A stretch of DNA of 32,253 bases from Actinoallomurus sp. (GTDB lineage: Bacteria; Actinomycetota; Actinomycetes; Streptosporangiales; Streptosporangiaceae), in the NCBI GenBank assembly GCA_025964685.1, contig JAOPYG010000055.1, positions 1 to 32,253 on the forward strand, in the 5' to 3' direction. Positions within the stretch are counted from its first letter, which is position 1. Each line of letters opens with the position of its first letter. The notes below the pieces were generated by a model that had not been told where the DNA came from, did not search any database, and was given only the letters and a program-made list of their open reading frames with translations. Shown in pieces: positions 1-7,030 of this stretch. A program made the translations under genes and the position numbers.

Positions 1-1
1 G

Positions 2-838
2 ATCGATCGCGTGCTGCCGGCGGGTGAACTGGAGCCGGTCGGCTGGGCCGGTCCGCCGCCCGACGTCGCGGTGGACCTGCACGGCGACGGCCCGGCCAGC
101 CATCGCGTCGTGGAGTCGCTGAACGCCCGGCAGGCGATGCTCTACGCGTCGCCGCAGGCCCCGGACGTACGCGGCCCCTGGTGGGATCCCGGCGAGCACG
201 AGGTGGTCCGGTGGTGCCGGCTGCTGGAGTGGTACGGCGTCCCGGCCGACGCCGGCGACCTGTGGCTGGCCTCACCGGGGTCCTCCCCGTACGCCGGCGC
301 CGTCGTGCTGCACCCCGGCGCCGCCTTCACCGGCCGCCGCTGGCCCGCCGAACGCTTCGCGGCGGTCGCCCGGGCGTTGACCGGCGAGGGCCACCGGGTT
401 GTGGTCACCGGCACGACCGCCGAACGCTCCCTCGGCCTGCGAATCGCGGCCGCCGCGGGCCTGTCCCCGGCCGCCGTACTCGACACCGGGCTGCTCGACC
501 TCGCCGCGCTCGTCGCGTCGGCGCAGGCCGTGATCAGCAACGACACGGGTACATCCCACCTGGCGACGGCCTACGGCACGCCGTCGGTCACGCTCTTCGG
601 GCCGGTGTCACCGGCGCTGTGGGGACCCCCGTCCGGCCGGCCGCAGCACCTCGCGCTCTGGCACGGCACGGGCGACCGCCCGGGAGACGCCCACGGCACC
701 GAGACCGATCCGCGACTCCTCCAGATCACCGTCGAGGAGGTCCTGGAAGCCGCCGCGGACGTCCTCACGCGGCGTCCGAGCGCGTGCAGCGTGCCCAGGC
801 CGCCGACCTTGAGGGTGTCCAGGGGCAGCCGTAGCTAG
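2..838 (+). CDS. Glycosyltransferase family 9 protein (heptosyltransferase-like), 5' end outside window
   Basis: Likely transfers a heptose or other sugar from a nucleotide donor during cell-envelope glycan synthesis in the cytoplasm. The frame is open from the first bases and already reads IDRVLPAG, a segment that lies inside family members, so the start is upstream of the window and GTG at 11 is only the first internal start-like codon. Visible GT9 signatures are DLHGDGPASHR near residue 23, VLHPGAAFTGRRWP near residue 98 and SNDTGTSHLA near residue 176 (counted from base 11), the last being the donor-binding segment. Family-like sequence ends near base 778; the last 19 residues are read from the back of a reversed epimerase fragment, so the natural C-terminus has been replaced. 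The stop TAG at 836-838 shares its bases with the stop interrupting that fragment. Confidence 0.85.
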   Translation: MDRVLPAGELEPVGWAGPPPDVAVDLHGDGPASHRVVESLNARQAMLYASPQAPDVRGPWWDPGEHEVVRWCRLLEWYGVPADAGDLWLASPGSSPYAGAVVLHPGAAFTGRRWPAERFAAVARALTGEGHRVVVTGTTAERSLGLRIAAAAGLSPAAVLDTGLLDLAALVASAQAVISNDTGTSHLATAYGTPSVTLFGPVSPALWGPPSGRPQHLALWHGTGDRPGDAHGTETDPRLLQITVEEVLEAAADVLTRRPSACSVPRPPTLRVSRGSRS

Positions 839-969
839 TCGATGGGCGAGGCCGGCGACGCGAGGTGCAGGACCAGGTCGGCCTCACCCGGCACGTGCAC
901 GAAGTCGGTCACGTCGCAGCGGAGGATCCGCAGCCTCGGATGCTCCTGCAGGTGGACGAGGTCGGCCAG
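772..969 (-). pseudogene. Fragment of a UDP-glucuronate decarboxylase-like NAD-dependent epimerase
   Basis: Read on the minus strand, bases 969-838 give a peptide containing HLQEHPRLRILRCDVTD and LVLHLASPASPID, the hallmark stretch of extended SDR nucleotide-sugar epimerases such as UDP-glucuronate decarboxylase. A TAG at 837-835 stands where the family has the Tyr of DYL, and beyond it the same frame continues with LRLPLDTLKVGGLGTLHALG to about base 772. Only about 65 residues remain. The N-terminal GxxGxxG nucleotide loop and the catalytic Tyr/Lys are absent, so it cannot be functional. It overlaps the 3' end of the GT9 gene in antisense. Nucleotide-sugar epimerases often accompany GT9 genes, so this is probably debris of the same glycan locus. 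Confidence 0.75.
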
Positions 970-981
970 GGTACCCGTGTC

Positions 982-1009
982 CCTCCGCCGGCCCGACGGC
1001 CGTCGGAGG
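982..1009. repeat. Inverted repeat at the junction of two gene fragments
   Basis: Arms of 12 bp (982-993 and 998-1009) pair at 11 of 12 positions around a 4-nt loop CGAC. It sits exactly between the last recognisable epimerase sequence (about 970) and the first recognisable isochorismatase sequence (about 1063). It could be an old terminator or a hairpin that promoted rearrangement. Confidence 0.5.
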
Positions 1010-1062
1010 CCCGCGCCAGGCCTCGGGCGGGGGCCGGTCAGGGCGCACCCGGGTACCGCGTC

Positions 1063-1329
1063 GCCCGGACGCTCCACAGTGTCTTCTACGGCACGCCGCT
1101 GGAGTACGTGCTGGGGCGCGAGCCGGTCGACGAACTCATCCTCGCCGGTCAGGTCACCGAACAATGCGTGCTCTACAGCGCCCTGGACGCCTACCTCAGA
1201 CACTTTGCGATCAAGGTGCCGCGTGACGGCGTGGCCTGCATCGACCGAGAGCTGGGCGACGCCGCCCTGCGCATGATGGAGCGCAACATGCGAGCCGAGA
1301 TCGTCACGGCCGCCGACTGCCTGGCCTGA
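1063..1329 (+). pseudogene. Isochorismatase-family cysteine hydrolase, C-terminal half only
   Basis: The plus-strand frame from about 1063 reads TLHSVFYGTPLEYVLG, then LILAGQVTEQCVLYSALDAY and ALRMMERNMRAEI, the C-terminal half of isochorismatase-type cysteine hydrolases, ending at TGA 1327-1329. The nucleophile Cys (codon at 1165) is still present, but the N-terminal half with the catalytic Asp and Lys is missing. Sequence upstream in the same frame (from an ATG at 865) is simply the reverse side of the epimerase fragment and is not family-like. No Shine-Dalgarno or natural start lies in front of the homologous part. I therefore call it a 5'-truncated pseudogene, although an accidental fusion protein from 865 could still be translated. 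Confidence 0.75.
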
Positions 1330-1346
1330 ACACGCCGGCGGCGTCC

Positions 1347-2171
1347 TCAGCCCTTGCGCCACTCCGCGGAGGTCAGCGCGCCCGCCGCCTGGGGGCCCAT
1401 GAGGCCCAGACCCCCGTCGACGAACAACGACGCCCCGGTGACGTAGGAGGCGGACGGGTCGGCGAGGAAGGCGATGGCCGCGGCGACCTCGCGGGCGTCG
1501 CCGGGCCGGCCGAGCGGATACCCCGGCCGGCTCCCCGGCTGCGGCGGCTGGTCCGCCTGGCCGGTCATCGGCGTGGCGATCTCACCCGGCGCGATCGTGT
1601 TCACGGTGATGCCGTACGCCGACAGCTCCAGCGCGAGGACGCGCGCCAGCATCCGGAGTCCGCCCTTGGCCGCGCAGTACGGTCCGGACCCGACGCGCGG
1701 ATACTCCTCGTGCACGCTCGTCACGTTGATGATCCGCCCTCCTCCGCCGCGCTCGCTCATCCGGCGGGCCGCCCGCTGGGCGCACAGGAACGCCCCGTCG
1801 AGGTCCACGGCCAGTACGGAGCGCCACTCGTCGTAGTCCATCTCCAGGAGCGGCCGGCTGCTGCCGGTACCCGCGTTGTTGACCAGCACGCCGACGCCGC
1901 CGAGCTCGTCGGCGAGCTCGTCCACGGCGCCCGCGGCGGTGACCGGGTCGGTCAGGTCGTGGCGGCGTACGGCGCAGTTGCGGCCCTGTGCGCGGACCTC
2001 CTCGGCGGTGCCCGCCGCGCCGTCCTCATCGCAGTGGTAGGTGATCCCCACGTCGAAGCCTCGCTCGGCCAGCACGACGGCGGTGGCCTTGCCGATGCCG
2101 GAGTCCGCGCCGGTGATGATGGCGATGGTCGGATAGTCGGTCATCGTGACCGGTGCGTCTGTTGAGTTCAT
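1347..2171 (-). CDS. SDR family oxidoreductase (3-oxoacyl-ACP reductase / glucose dehydrogenase-like)
   Basis: Classical short-chain dehydrogenase of 274 aa, expected to be a cytosolic NAD(P)-dependent alcohol/ketone oxidoreductase. It shows the cofactor motif TGADSGIG at residues 20-27, NNAG at 98-101, catalytic Ser152 and the Tyr165-x3-Lys169 pair (YCAAK), plus the C-terminal SYVTGASLFVDGG seen in this family. The ATG at 2171 is preceded by GGTAGG 8 nt upstream; the alternative ATG ten codons in has no Shine-Dalgarno. It follows the STAS gene on the same strand after 50 bp and may share its transcript. The substrate cannot be read from the sequence. Confidence 0.92.
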   Translation of the reverse strand: MNSTDAPVTMTDYPTIAIITGADSGIGKATAVVLAERGFDVGITYHCDEDGAAGTAEEVRAQGRNCAVRRHDLTDPVTAAGAVDELADELGGVGVLVNNAGTGSSRPLLEMDYDEWRSVLAVDLDGAFLCAQRAARRMSERGGGGRIINVTSVHEEYPRVGSGPYCAAKGGLRMLARVLALELSAYGITVNTIAPGEIATPMTGQADQPPQPGSRPGYPLGRPGDAREVAAAIAFLADPSASYVTGASLFVDGGLGLMGPQAAGALTSAEWRKG

Positions 2172-2221
2172 GCCGGCGGCCTACCCACCGGGTCATGGCA
2201 CATGCCCGGCGGGCGCCCGGC

Positions 2222-2608
2222 TCAGGACACGCTGTCGTACGCCGGCGTGGCCTGATGCAGTCGCCGGTGGGCCGCCGCGACACCGGTGGTGACCGGGGCC
2301 CTGCGGGCGAGGTCGGCGAGATGGGCGACTCTGCGGACCGGCCCGGCCGCCGGCAGCGCGACACACGCCGGCGTGCTCAGGGCGTCGGCTCGCTGGCCCG
2401 CCCGTACGATCGCCTGCAGCCCGGTGCAGTCGCAGAAGCGCGTGGACGTCATATCCATGATCAGCGACGGGACGCCCTGGTCGAGCAGGGCGAGCAGCTG
2501 CGCACTGATCAGCGACGCGTTGCAGGTGTCGACTTCGAGAGGTAGGACGACGACGGTGTCTCCGCGCTGGGTCGAAACGGGCAGCGGACACTGTCCGACG
2601 GGATGCAT
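2222..2608 (-). CDS. STAS-domain protein (anti-sigma factor antagonist family)
   Basis: A 128-aa single-domain STAS protein, the fold of SpoIIAA/RsbV-type anti-anti-sigma factors, which bind an anti-sigma kinase when unphosphorylated and so free a sigma factor. The conserved strand and site read LIMDMTSTRFCDCTGLQAIV around residues 49-68; the usual D-S-S-G acceptor site is D60-C61-T62-G63, so a Thr stands where Ser is normally phosphorylated. The start at 2608 is fixed by GAGGAG 6-7 nt upstream; the frame stays open further upstream but without family-like sequence. No cognate anti-sigma kinase lies beside it. Two tandem copies of a decamer lie 36-55 nt upstream. The SigB/F-type sigma gene at 21.8-22.6 kb is a conceivable distant target, which is inference only. 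Confidence 0.85.
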   Translation of the reverse strand: MHPVGQCPLPVSTQRGDTVVVLPLEVDTCNASLISAQLLALLDQGVPSLIMDMTSTRFCDCTGLQAIVRAGQRADALSTPACVALPAAGPVRRVAHLADLARRAPVTTGVAAAHRRLHQATPAYDSVS

Positions 2609-2643
2609 GGGCGGCTCCTCACACTGGTGCGGTGGGGGCCGCG

Positions 2644-2663
2644 TCTTTGGACCTCTTTGGACC
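2644..2663. repeat. Tandem decamer upstream of the STAS gene
   Basis: Two identical copies of TCTTTGGACC (2644-2653, 2654-2663) lie 36 nt upstream of the STAS start, so the repeat period equals one DNA helical turn. This suits a regulator binding one face of the helix, but no factor is known to me. Confidence 0.45.
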
Positions 2664-2913
2664 CTGAGTCCGGTCCTGGCGGGACGGGCTGGTCCCACCA
2701 CCATCCCGCAGTGCCCCGAGGCAGTCAACCGCGCGAGAGCCGGGGGCGGGGGTTCACTCGTCCCGGCCCGAGAGCCGCGAGACGAGCCTGAGCAGGGCCG
2801 AATGGTCCAGGCCGCCGTCGCCCTGAGCGCGAAGCGCGTTCCTGTGCGACATCGAACAGTTGGCGAGATAACGCGTCATGGGGCGGCGTCCGTTCGGGCC
2901 GTACGGGTGCACG
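2664..2913. other. Gap with a possible gene remnant
   Basis: The 305 bp between the STAS start and the next gene hold no convincing gene. A minus-strand stretch ending at TGA 2756-2754 reads GDGGLDHSALLRLVSRLSG, which resembles the extreme C-terminus of beta-hydroxyacid (3-hydroxyisobutyrate-type) dehydrogenases. It covers only about 28 codons (about 2757-2840), so it is a weak call of gene debris. The stretch should also contain the STAS promoter. Confidence 0.3.
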
Positions 2914-3702
2914 TCAGGGCTTACGGGCCACGCCGCTGAGGAGCCATCCGGTCGGCCCGCGTTGCGGGCGGTCGGGGTGCCACTCCGGGGGCGGAACCAG
3001 ACCCGGCTCGAGAAGAAGAAGGTCACCGAACAGGACCGCGATCTCATCGGGCCGGCGTGCCGCCATCGTCAACCCCATGGCCTCGGCGAACTCGGCGGTA
3101 CGGGCCCGCTCGACGGCGGACAGCCCCTCGGGGTGATAGTGCGAGAGCACCAGATGACTGCCCGCGGGGACGGCGGACATGAACGCCTTCACCACTCCGG
3201 CCGGGTCCTCCTCGTCCTCGAGATAGTGGAGTACCGCGGTCATCACGATCCCCACCGGCCGGCTGAAGTCGATCAACTCCGACACCTCGGTGTCGGCGAG
3301 GATGTCGTGGGGGCGTCGTATGTCCGCCAGCAGCGCGGTGGCCACGCGGGAGCTGGACAGCAGCGCCTGATAGTGGGTGACGACGACCGGCTCGTTGTCG
3401 ACGTAGACGACGGCGGCGGACGGATCGACGGCGTGTGCGAGGTCGTGGACGTTGCCGCGCCCGGGCATCCCGCATCCGAGGTCGAGGAACTGCCGCACTC
3501 CGGCGCACAGCAGATGACGCACGGCCCGGCGCATGAACTGGCGGTTCTCCCGCACCGCCGCCAGCACGGTGGGCAGGGCCGCCTGGACCACCTCCGACGC
3601 CTCCCGGTCGGCGAGGTAGTTGTCCTTGCCGCCCATCGCGTAGTCGAACATCCGCGCCTCGTTGGGCTCGGATGCGTTGAAACGCTTCGGCGTACGGGGA
3701 AT
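2914..3702 (-). CDS. SAM-dependent methyltransferase, Methyltransf_19 (DUF574) family, probable ATT start
   Basis: Class I methyltransferase of the actinobacterial DUF574 family; substrate unknown. It shows the family opening ARMFDYAMGGKDNYLADREA, the SAM-binding loop FLDLGCGMP (about residues 72-80 from the ATT), VYVDNEPVV (about 99-107) and a C-terminal GWLLSGVARKP. The first ATG (3651) would start in the middle of the conserved opening. The in-frame sequence upstream, FNASEPNEAR, matches the usual lead-in of the family (F/I-D/N-T/A-S-x-P-x-x-AR), so translation must begin earlier. The frame is closed by TAG at 3738-3736 and contains no ATG, GTG or TTG in between. An ATT at 3702-3700 lies 6 nt after a perfect GGAGGT, giving 262 aa. 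If that start fails, the 245-aa form from 3651 is the fallback. Confidence 0.85.
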   Translation of the reverse strand: MPRTPKRFNASEPNEARMFDYAMGGKDNYLADREASEVVQAALPTVLAAVRENRQFMRRAVRHLLCAGVRQFLDLGCGMPGRGNVHDLAHAVDPSAAVVYVDNEPVVVTHYQALLSSSRVATALLADIRRPHDILADTEVSELIDFSRPVGIVMTAVLHYLEDEEDPAGVVKAFMSAVPAGSHLVLSHYHPEGLSAVERARTAEFAEAMGLTMAARRPDEIAVLFGDLLLLEPGLVPPPEWHPDRPQRGPTGWLLSGVARKP

Positions 3703-3788
3703 GCCAAGACCTCCACGTCCGGGGTGGATCAGAGACTACCGAAACCGCCCAACTTCGGGAATCCTCCGGCCGCCCGGTACGATCTGCC

Positions 3789-4862
3789 CTACCCTGCCAG
3801 GCCGGCGTAGGCGGCGATGACGATGCCTACGCCGCGGTCGTCGCCGCTCATGCCCCCGCTCATGCGGTTCATGACGTACGACACCGTCATGTGGGCGTCC
3901 AGGTCGACGACCACGATCGAGCCGCCCCAGCCGGCCCACGCGCAGCTGCGTGGGTTCGGCAGTGGCATGCCGCGGGAGGGCAGGCCGTACCCGAGGCCGA
4001 ACCGGATCCACATGCCGAGCACGCGGTCGATGCCGTCGGACTGCTGTTCGAAGACCCGCTCGCAGCCGGCGGCGGACAGCAGTGGGCCTCCTCCGGCGGC
4101 CAGGACCGACTGGATCTGCGCCACCGAGCGGGCGTTGCCGTGGCCGCCTGCGGCGGGGATCTCGGCGCGCCGCCATTCGGGGGTCCAGCTCACCTCGGCG
4201 AGGCGGCGGGGAGGGGCCGGGGGCAGGTCGGACTCGGGCGGGATGACGTTGGCCACCCGGTCGTCGTGTTCGGCGGGCAGGCCGATGTGGAAGTCGGCGC
4301 CGAGCGGGCCGGCGATCTCCTCGCGAAAGAACGTGCCGAGCGTGCGGCCGGTGATCCGGCGTACGACCTCGCCGACGAGGTATCCCTGGGTCAGCGAGTG
4401 GTACCCCGACTCGGTGCCGGGCTCCCACTCCGGCTCCTGCGCGGCGAGCGCCGAGGTCGCCTTCTCCCAGTCGTACAGGTCGCCGCCGCGCAGCCGGACG
4501 TTCCAGTCGGGCAGGCCCGCGGTGTGGCCCATCAGGTGCCGCACCTCGACGTGTTCCTTGCCGGCCGCGGCGAACTCCGGCCAGTACTTGGCGACGGGCG
4601 CGTGGAAGTCGAGTTCGCCCCGGTCGGCCAGGACCAGAGCGCACAGCGCCGTCATGGTCTTGGTCACGGACCAGACATTGATGATCGTGTCCTGGCCCCA
4701 TGGCCCGTCCTGCGTGTCACCGCCCCACAGGTCGACGACCGGCTCGCCCTCCAGGTACACCGCCACCGACGCGCCCACGTCGGCACCGCTGTCGAGGCTC
4801 GCGCTCAGGGTCTCGCGCACCGCTTCGAAACGTTCGTCACAGAATCCTTGGATCTCCGCCAC
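3789..4862 (-). CDS. Serine hydrolase, class C beta-lactamase / family VIII esterase type
   Basis: A 357-aa enzyme of the beta-lactamase/EstB-like carboxylesterase family, hydrolysing ester or amide substrates through an acyl-serine intermediate. The nucleophile motif is S65-V-T-K68 and the second motif is Y154-H-S156 (in place of Y-x-N). The third-motif region reads WAGWGGSIVVVD, replacing the KTG of true beta-lactamases, which favours esterase over lactamase activity. No signal peptide is visible, so it is likely cytosolic. The start is GTG at 4862: it has no well-spaced Shine-Dalgarno, but TAGAGT lies 7 nt upstream, as in leaderless mRNAs. The amidohydrolase gene lies 46 bp upstream on the same strand, so the two may be cotranscribed. 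Confidence 0.9.
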   Translation of the reverse strand: MAEIQGFCDERFEAVRETLSASLDSGADVGASVAVYLEGEPVVDLWGGDTQDGPWGQDTIINVWSVTKTMTALCALVLADRGELDFHAPVAKYWPEFAAAGKEHVEVRHLMGHTAGLPDWNVRLRGGDLYDWEKATSALAAQEPEWEPGTESGYHSLTQGYLVGEVVRRITGRTLGTFFREEIAGPLGADFHIGLPAEHDDRVANVIPPESDLPPAPPRRLAEVSWTPEWRRAEIPAAGGHGNARSVAQIQSVLAAGGGPLLSAAGCERVFEQQSDGIDRVLGMWIRFGLGYGLPSRGMPLPNPRSCAWAGWGGSIVVVDLDAHMTVSYVMNRMSGGMSGDDRGVGIVIAAYAGLAG

Positions 4863-4908
4863 CCTCAGGACTCTAAACCGCGCGGGCGTCCGCCGGCCCG
4901 TGCGGGGG

Positions 4909-6555
4909 TCAGGCGTCGGGGGCGGCGTACACGCGGTCGCCGGCGACGTAGGTCTGGATGACGCGGGTCGCGGCGATCTCGTCGGCCGGGCGGGCGAACG
5001 GGTCGCGGTCGAGGACGACCAGGTCCGCCAGCCTGCCCGGTCCGATCGTGCCGGTGTCGTCGAGGTGGTTCACGTGCGCGCTGCCCGCCGTGTACGCGGC
5101 GAGCGCGGTGCCGAGGTCCAGCCGCTGGCCCGGCAGGAACGCCGGCACGTCCTCGGCGGCGTCGGGCGATCGCCGGTTCACCGCGACGTGCATGCCCTGG
5201 ATGGGGTCGGCGCTGCTGACCGGCCAGTCGCTCCCGGCCGCGATCGTGGCGCCCGCCCGTACGAGGTCGCCGAAGGGGTACTGGCAGGCGGCGCGCTCGG
5301 CGCCCAGGAACGGAATGGTGAGGTCGTCCATCTGCGGCTCGTGCACCGCCCACAGCGGCTGGATGTTGGCGACGGCGCCCAGCGCGCGGAACCGCGCCAC
5401 GTCGTCCGGGTGCACGACCTGCACGTGGGCCAGGTGCGGCCGGGTGCCGGACCAGGCGTTGGCGCGCCGGGCCGCCTCGACGGCGTCCAGCGCCTCGCGT
5501 ACGGCGCGGTCGCCCAGCGCGTGGAAGTGGACCTGGAAACCGTGCGCGTCCAGCTCGGTCACGTACGCGCGCAGCGCTTCAGGGTCGACCAAGGAGATGC
5601 CCGCGTTGCCGGACGCGCGGCCGCGGCCGGTGAGGTACGGGCCGAGCATGGCGGCCGTGTGGTTCTCCGCGATGCCGTCCTGCATGATCTTCACGCTCGT
5701 GGCGCGCAGGCGGCCGCCGGTCAGGCGTTCGCGCCACTCGATCAGCTCGGGGATCTGCTCGGCGCCGCGCGTACGGTCCCACCACAGGGCACCCACGACG
5801 CGCGCGGTCAGGCTCCCGTCGCGTACGGCCGCGGTGTAGGCCGGGCCGGCGTCGGCGGTCACCGGGTTGCCGCCGACGATCGCGTCCTGCCAGGCGGTGA
5901 TCCCGTACGAGTGCAGCAGGGCCTGCGCCCGGAGCAGCGCGGCGACCAGCTCGTCCGTGGTGGGGCGGGGCACCAGCTCGCCGACCAGCCGCATCGCCCC
6001 CTCCTGGAGCATCCCGGCCGGCCCGCCGCCGGTATCGCGTTCGATGCGGCCGTCCGCCGGATCCGCGGTGCCGGCGGTGACACCGGCCAGCTCCAGGGCA
6101 CGGGTGTTGGCCCAGGCGCCGTGGTGGTCGCGGTTGACCAGGTACGCGGGCCGGTCGGGGACGACCTCGTCGAGCTGCTCACGCGTCGGAGTGCCACCGG
6201 GGAAGGTCTCCATCGACCATCCGCCGCCGGTGATCCACGGAAGGTCCGGGTTCGCGTCCGCGTACGTGCGGATCCGCCGCCGGTACTCCTCCAGGGTCAC
6301 CGCCCCGCTGAGATCGCACTGGCCCAGCTCGAGGCCGCCGCCGACCGGGTGCACGTGCGCGTCCTGGAAGCCGGGCACCAGCAGCCGCCCGGCCAGGTCG
6401 ACCACGTCGGTACGGGGCCCGATCAGCTCCCGTACCTCCTCGTGCCCGACCGCGACGATACGGTCCCCGCGCACGGCGACGGCCGTGGCACGGCTGCGCG
6501 CGGCGTCGACGGTGTGCACCGGGCCACCGGTGAAGACGAGGTCGGCGGCGTCCAT
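4909..6555 (-). CDS. Amidohydrolase, YtcJ-type (Amidohydrolase_3 family)
   Basis: Metal-dependent hydrolase of 548 aa with the TIM-barrel amidohydrolase fold, acting on C-N bonds of an unknown substrate. Metal ligands can be followed: H67-V-H69 in PGFQDAHVHP, the probable carboxylated Lys289 in TSVKIMQDG, His345 in VHFHALGD, His374/His377 in PHLAHVQVVH and Asp443 in AAGSDWPVS. The N-terminal small beta domain begins at LVFTGGPVHTVD and is completed by the C-terminal LADLVVLDRDPF. The ATG at 6555 has GGAAGGAG about 7 nt upstream; the open frame further upstream has no family sequence. It lies 46 bp upstream of the serine hydrolase gene, so the two hydrolases may act on related compounds (inference). 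Confidence 0.92.
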   Translation of the reverse strand: MDAADLVFTGGPVHTVDAARSRATAVAVRGDRIVAVGHEEVRELIGPRTDVVDLAGRLLVPGFQDAHVHPVGGGLELGQCDLSGAVTLEEYRRRIRTYADANPDLPWITGGGWSMETFPGGTPTREQLDEVVPDRPAYLVNRDHHGAWANTRALELAGVTAGTADPADGRIERDTGGGPAGMLQEGAMRLVGELVPRPTTDELVAALLRAQALLHSYGITAWQDAIVGGNPVTADAGPAYTAAVRDGSLTARVVGALWWDRTRGAEQIPELIEWRERLTGGRLRATSVKIMQDGIAENHTAAMLGPYLTGRGRASGNAGISLVDPEALRAYVTELDAHGFQVHFHALGDRAVREALDAVEAARRANAWSGTRPHLAHVQVVHPDDVARFRALGAVANIQPLWAVHEPQMDDLTIPFLGAERAACQYPFGDLVRAGATIAAGSDWPVSSADPIQGMHVAVNRRSPDAAEDVPAFLPGQRLDLGTALAAYTAGSAHVNHLDDTGTIGPGRLADLVVLDRDPFARPADEIAATRVIQTYVAGDRVYAAPDA

Positions 6556-7030
6556 CGGCGTGCTCCTTCCGCGGGTTCGGACAGCACGGTACCGACGGCG
6601 GCTGAGGGTCAGTGCGGGGACGTACGCCTTGAAGGGGTCGGCTTCTCCAGAGGCGTTAACCAAGATTTAACGAGCACTGCCTTTCCGTCGCGCTTCGGGA
6701 ATCGATGCTGATATATCCGCGCGCTCATTACTGGTCACTGCGCGTCATGACGTGGTCGGCCACAATTGTGACGATCATCACCGCCTGGGCGGCGGATCCG
6801 TCCGCCCTGGTCCGGCCGCCTCCGGTCACGGGAGTGGGCTTGCGTGGCTGTGGGAAATAAAGTGATATGTGCTTGGCGGGGGCAGCCTGGTGGACCACGT
6901 GCGCGATGCGCGGAGGTATCCCCGTACGGGGGCCGGCTAATTCGGTTGCCAAAATGTCGGTGCCCCCCGCCATGATGTCTCAAGCCGACCCACACAACTG
7001 CCCTCCCGGGCGTCAACGATTGGAATCGCA
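6556..7030. other. Divergent intergenic region without a gene
   Basis: This 475-bp region separates the minus-strand amidohydrolase from the plus-strand exporter. It is less GC-rich than its surroundings around 6650-6780 and 6850-6870. I see short palindromes that could be regulatory: CACAATTGTG (6761-6770), CCCCGTACGGGG (6920-6931), GTTAA/TTAAC arms (6655-6671) and a GC hairpin near 6787-6807. No reading frame here looks like a protein. An exporter regulator would be expected nearby but is not encoded here. Confidence 0.5.

Noticed and set aside
3817..6711. A 964-codon open frame on the plus strand
   Set aside because: It lies antisense to the serine hydrolase and amidohydrolase genes, has no domain, and reflects the high GC at third positions. 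Those two genes carry clear catalytic motifs on the minus strand.
6761..6770. CACAATTGTG palindrome as an operator of the MFS gene
   Set aside because: A single short palindrome 260 bp upstream, with no second site and no local regulator gene, is too weak to call as a site.
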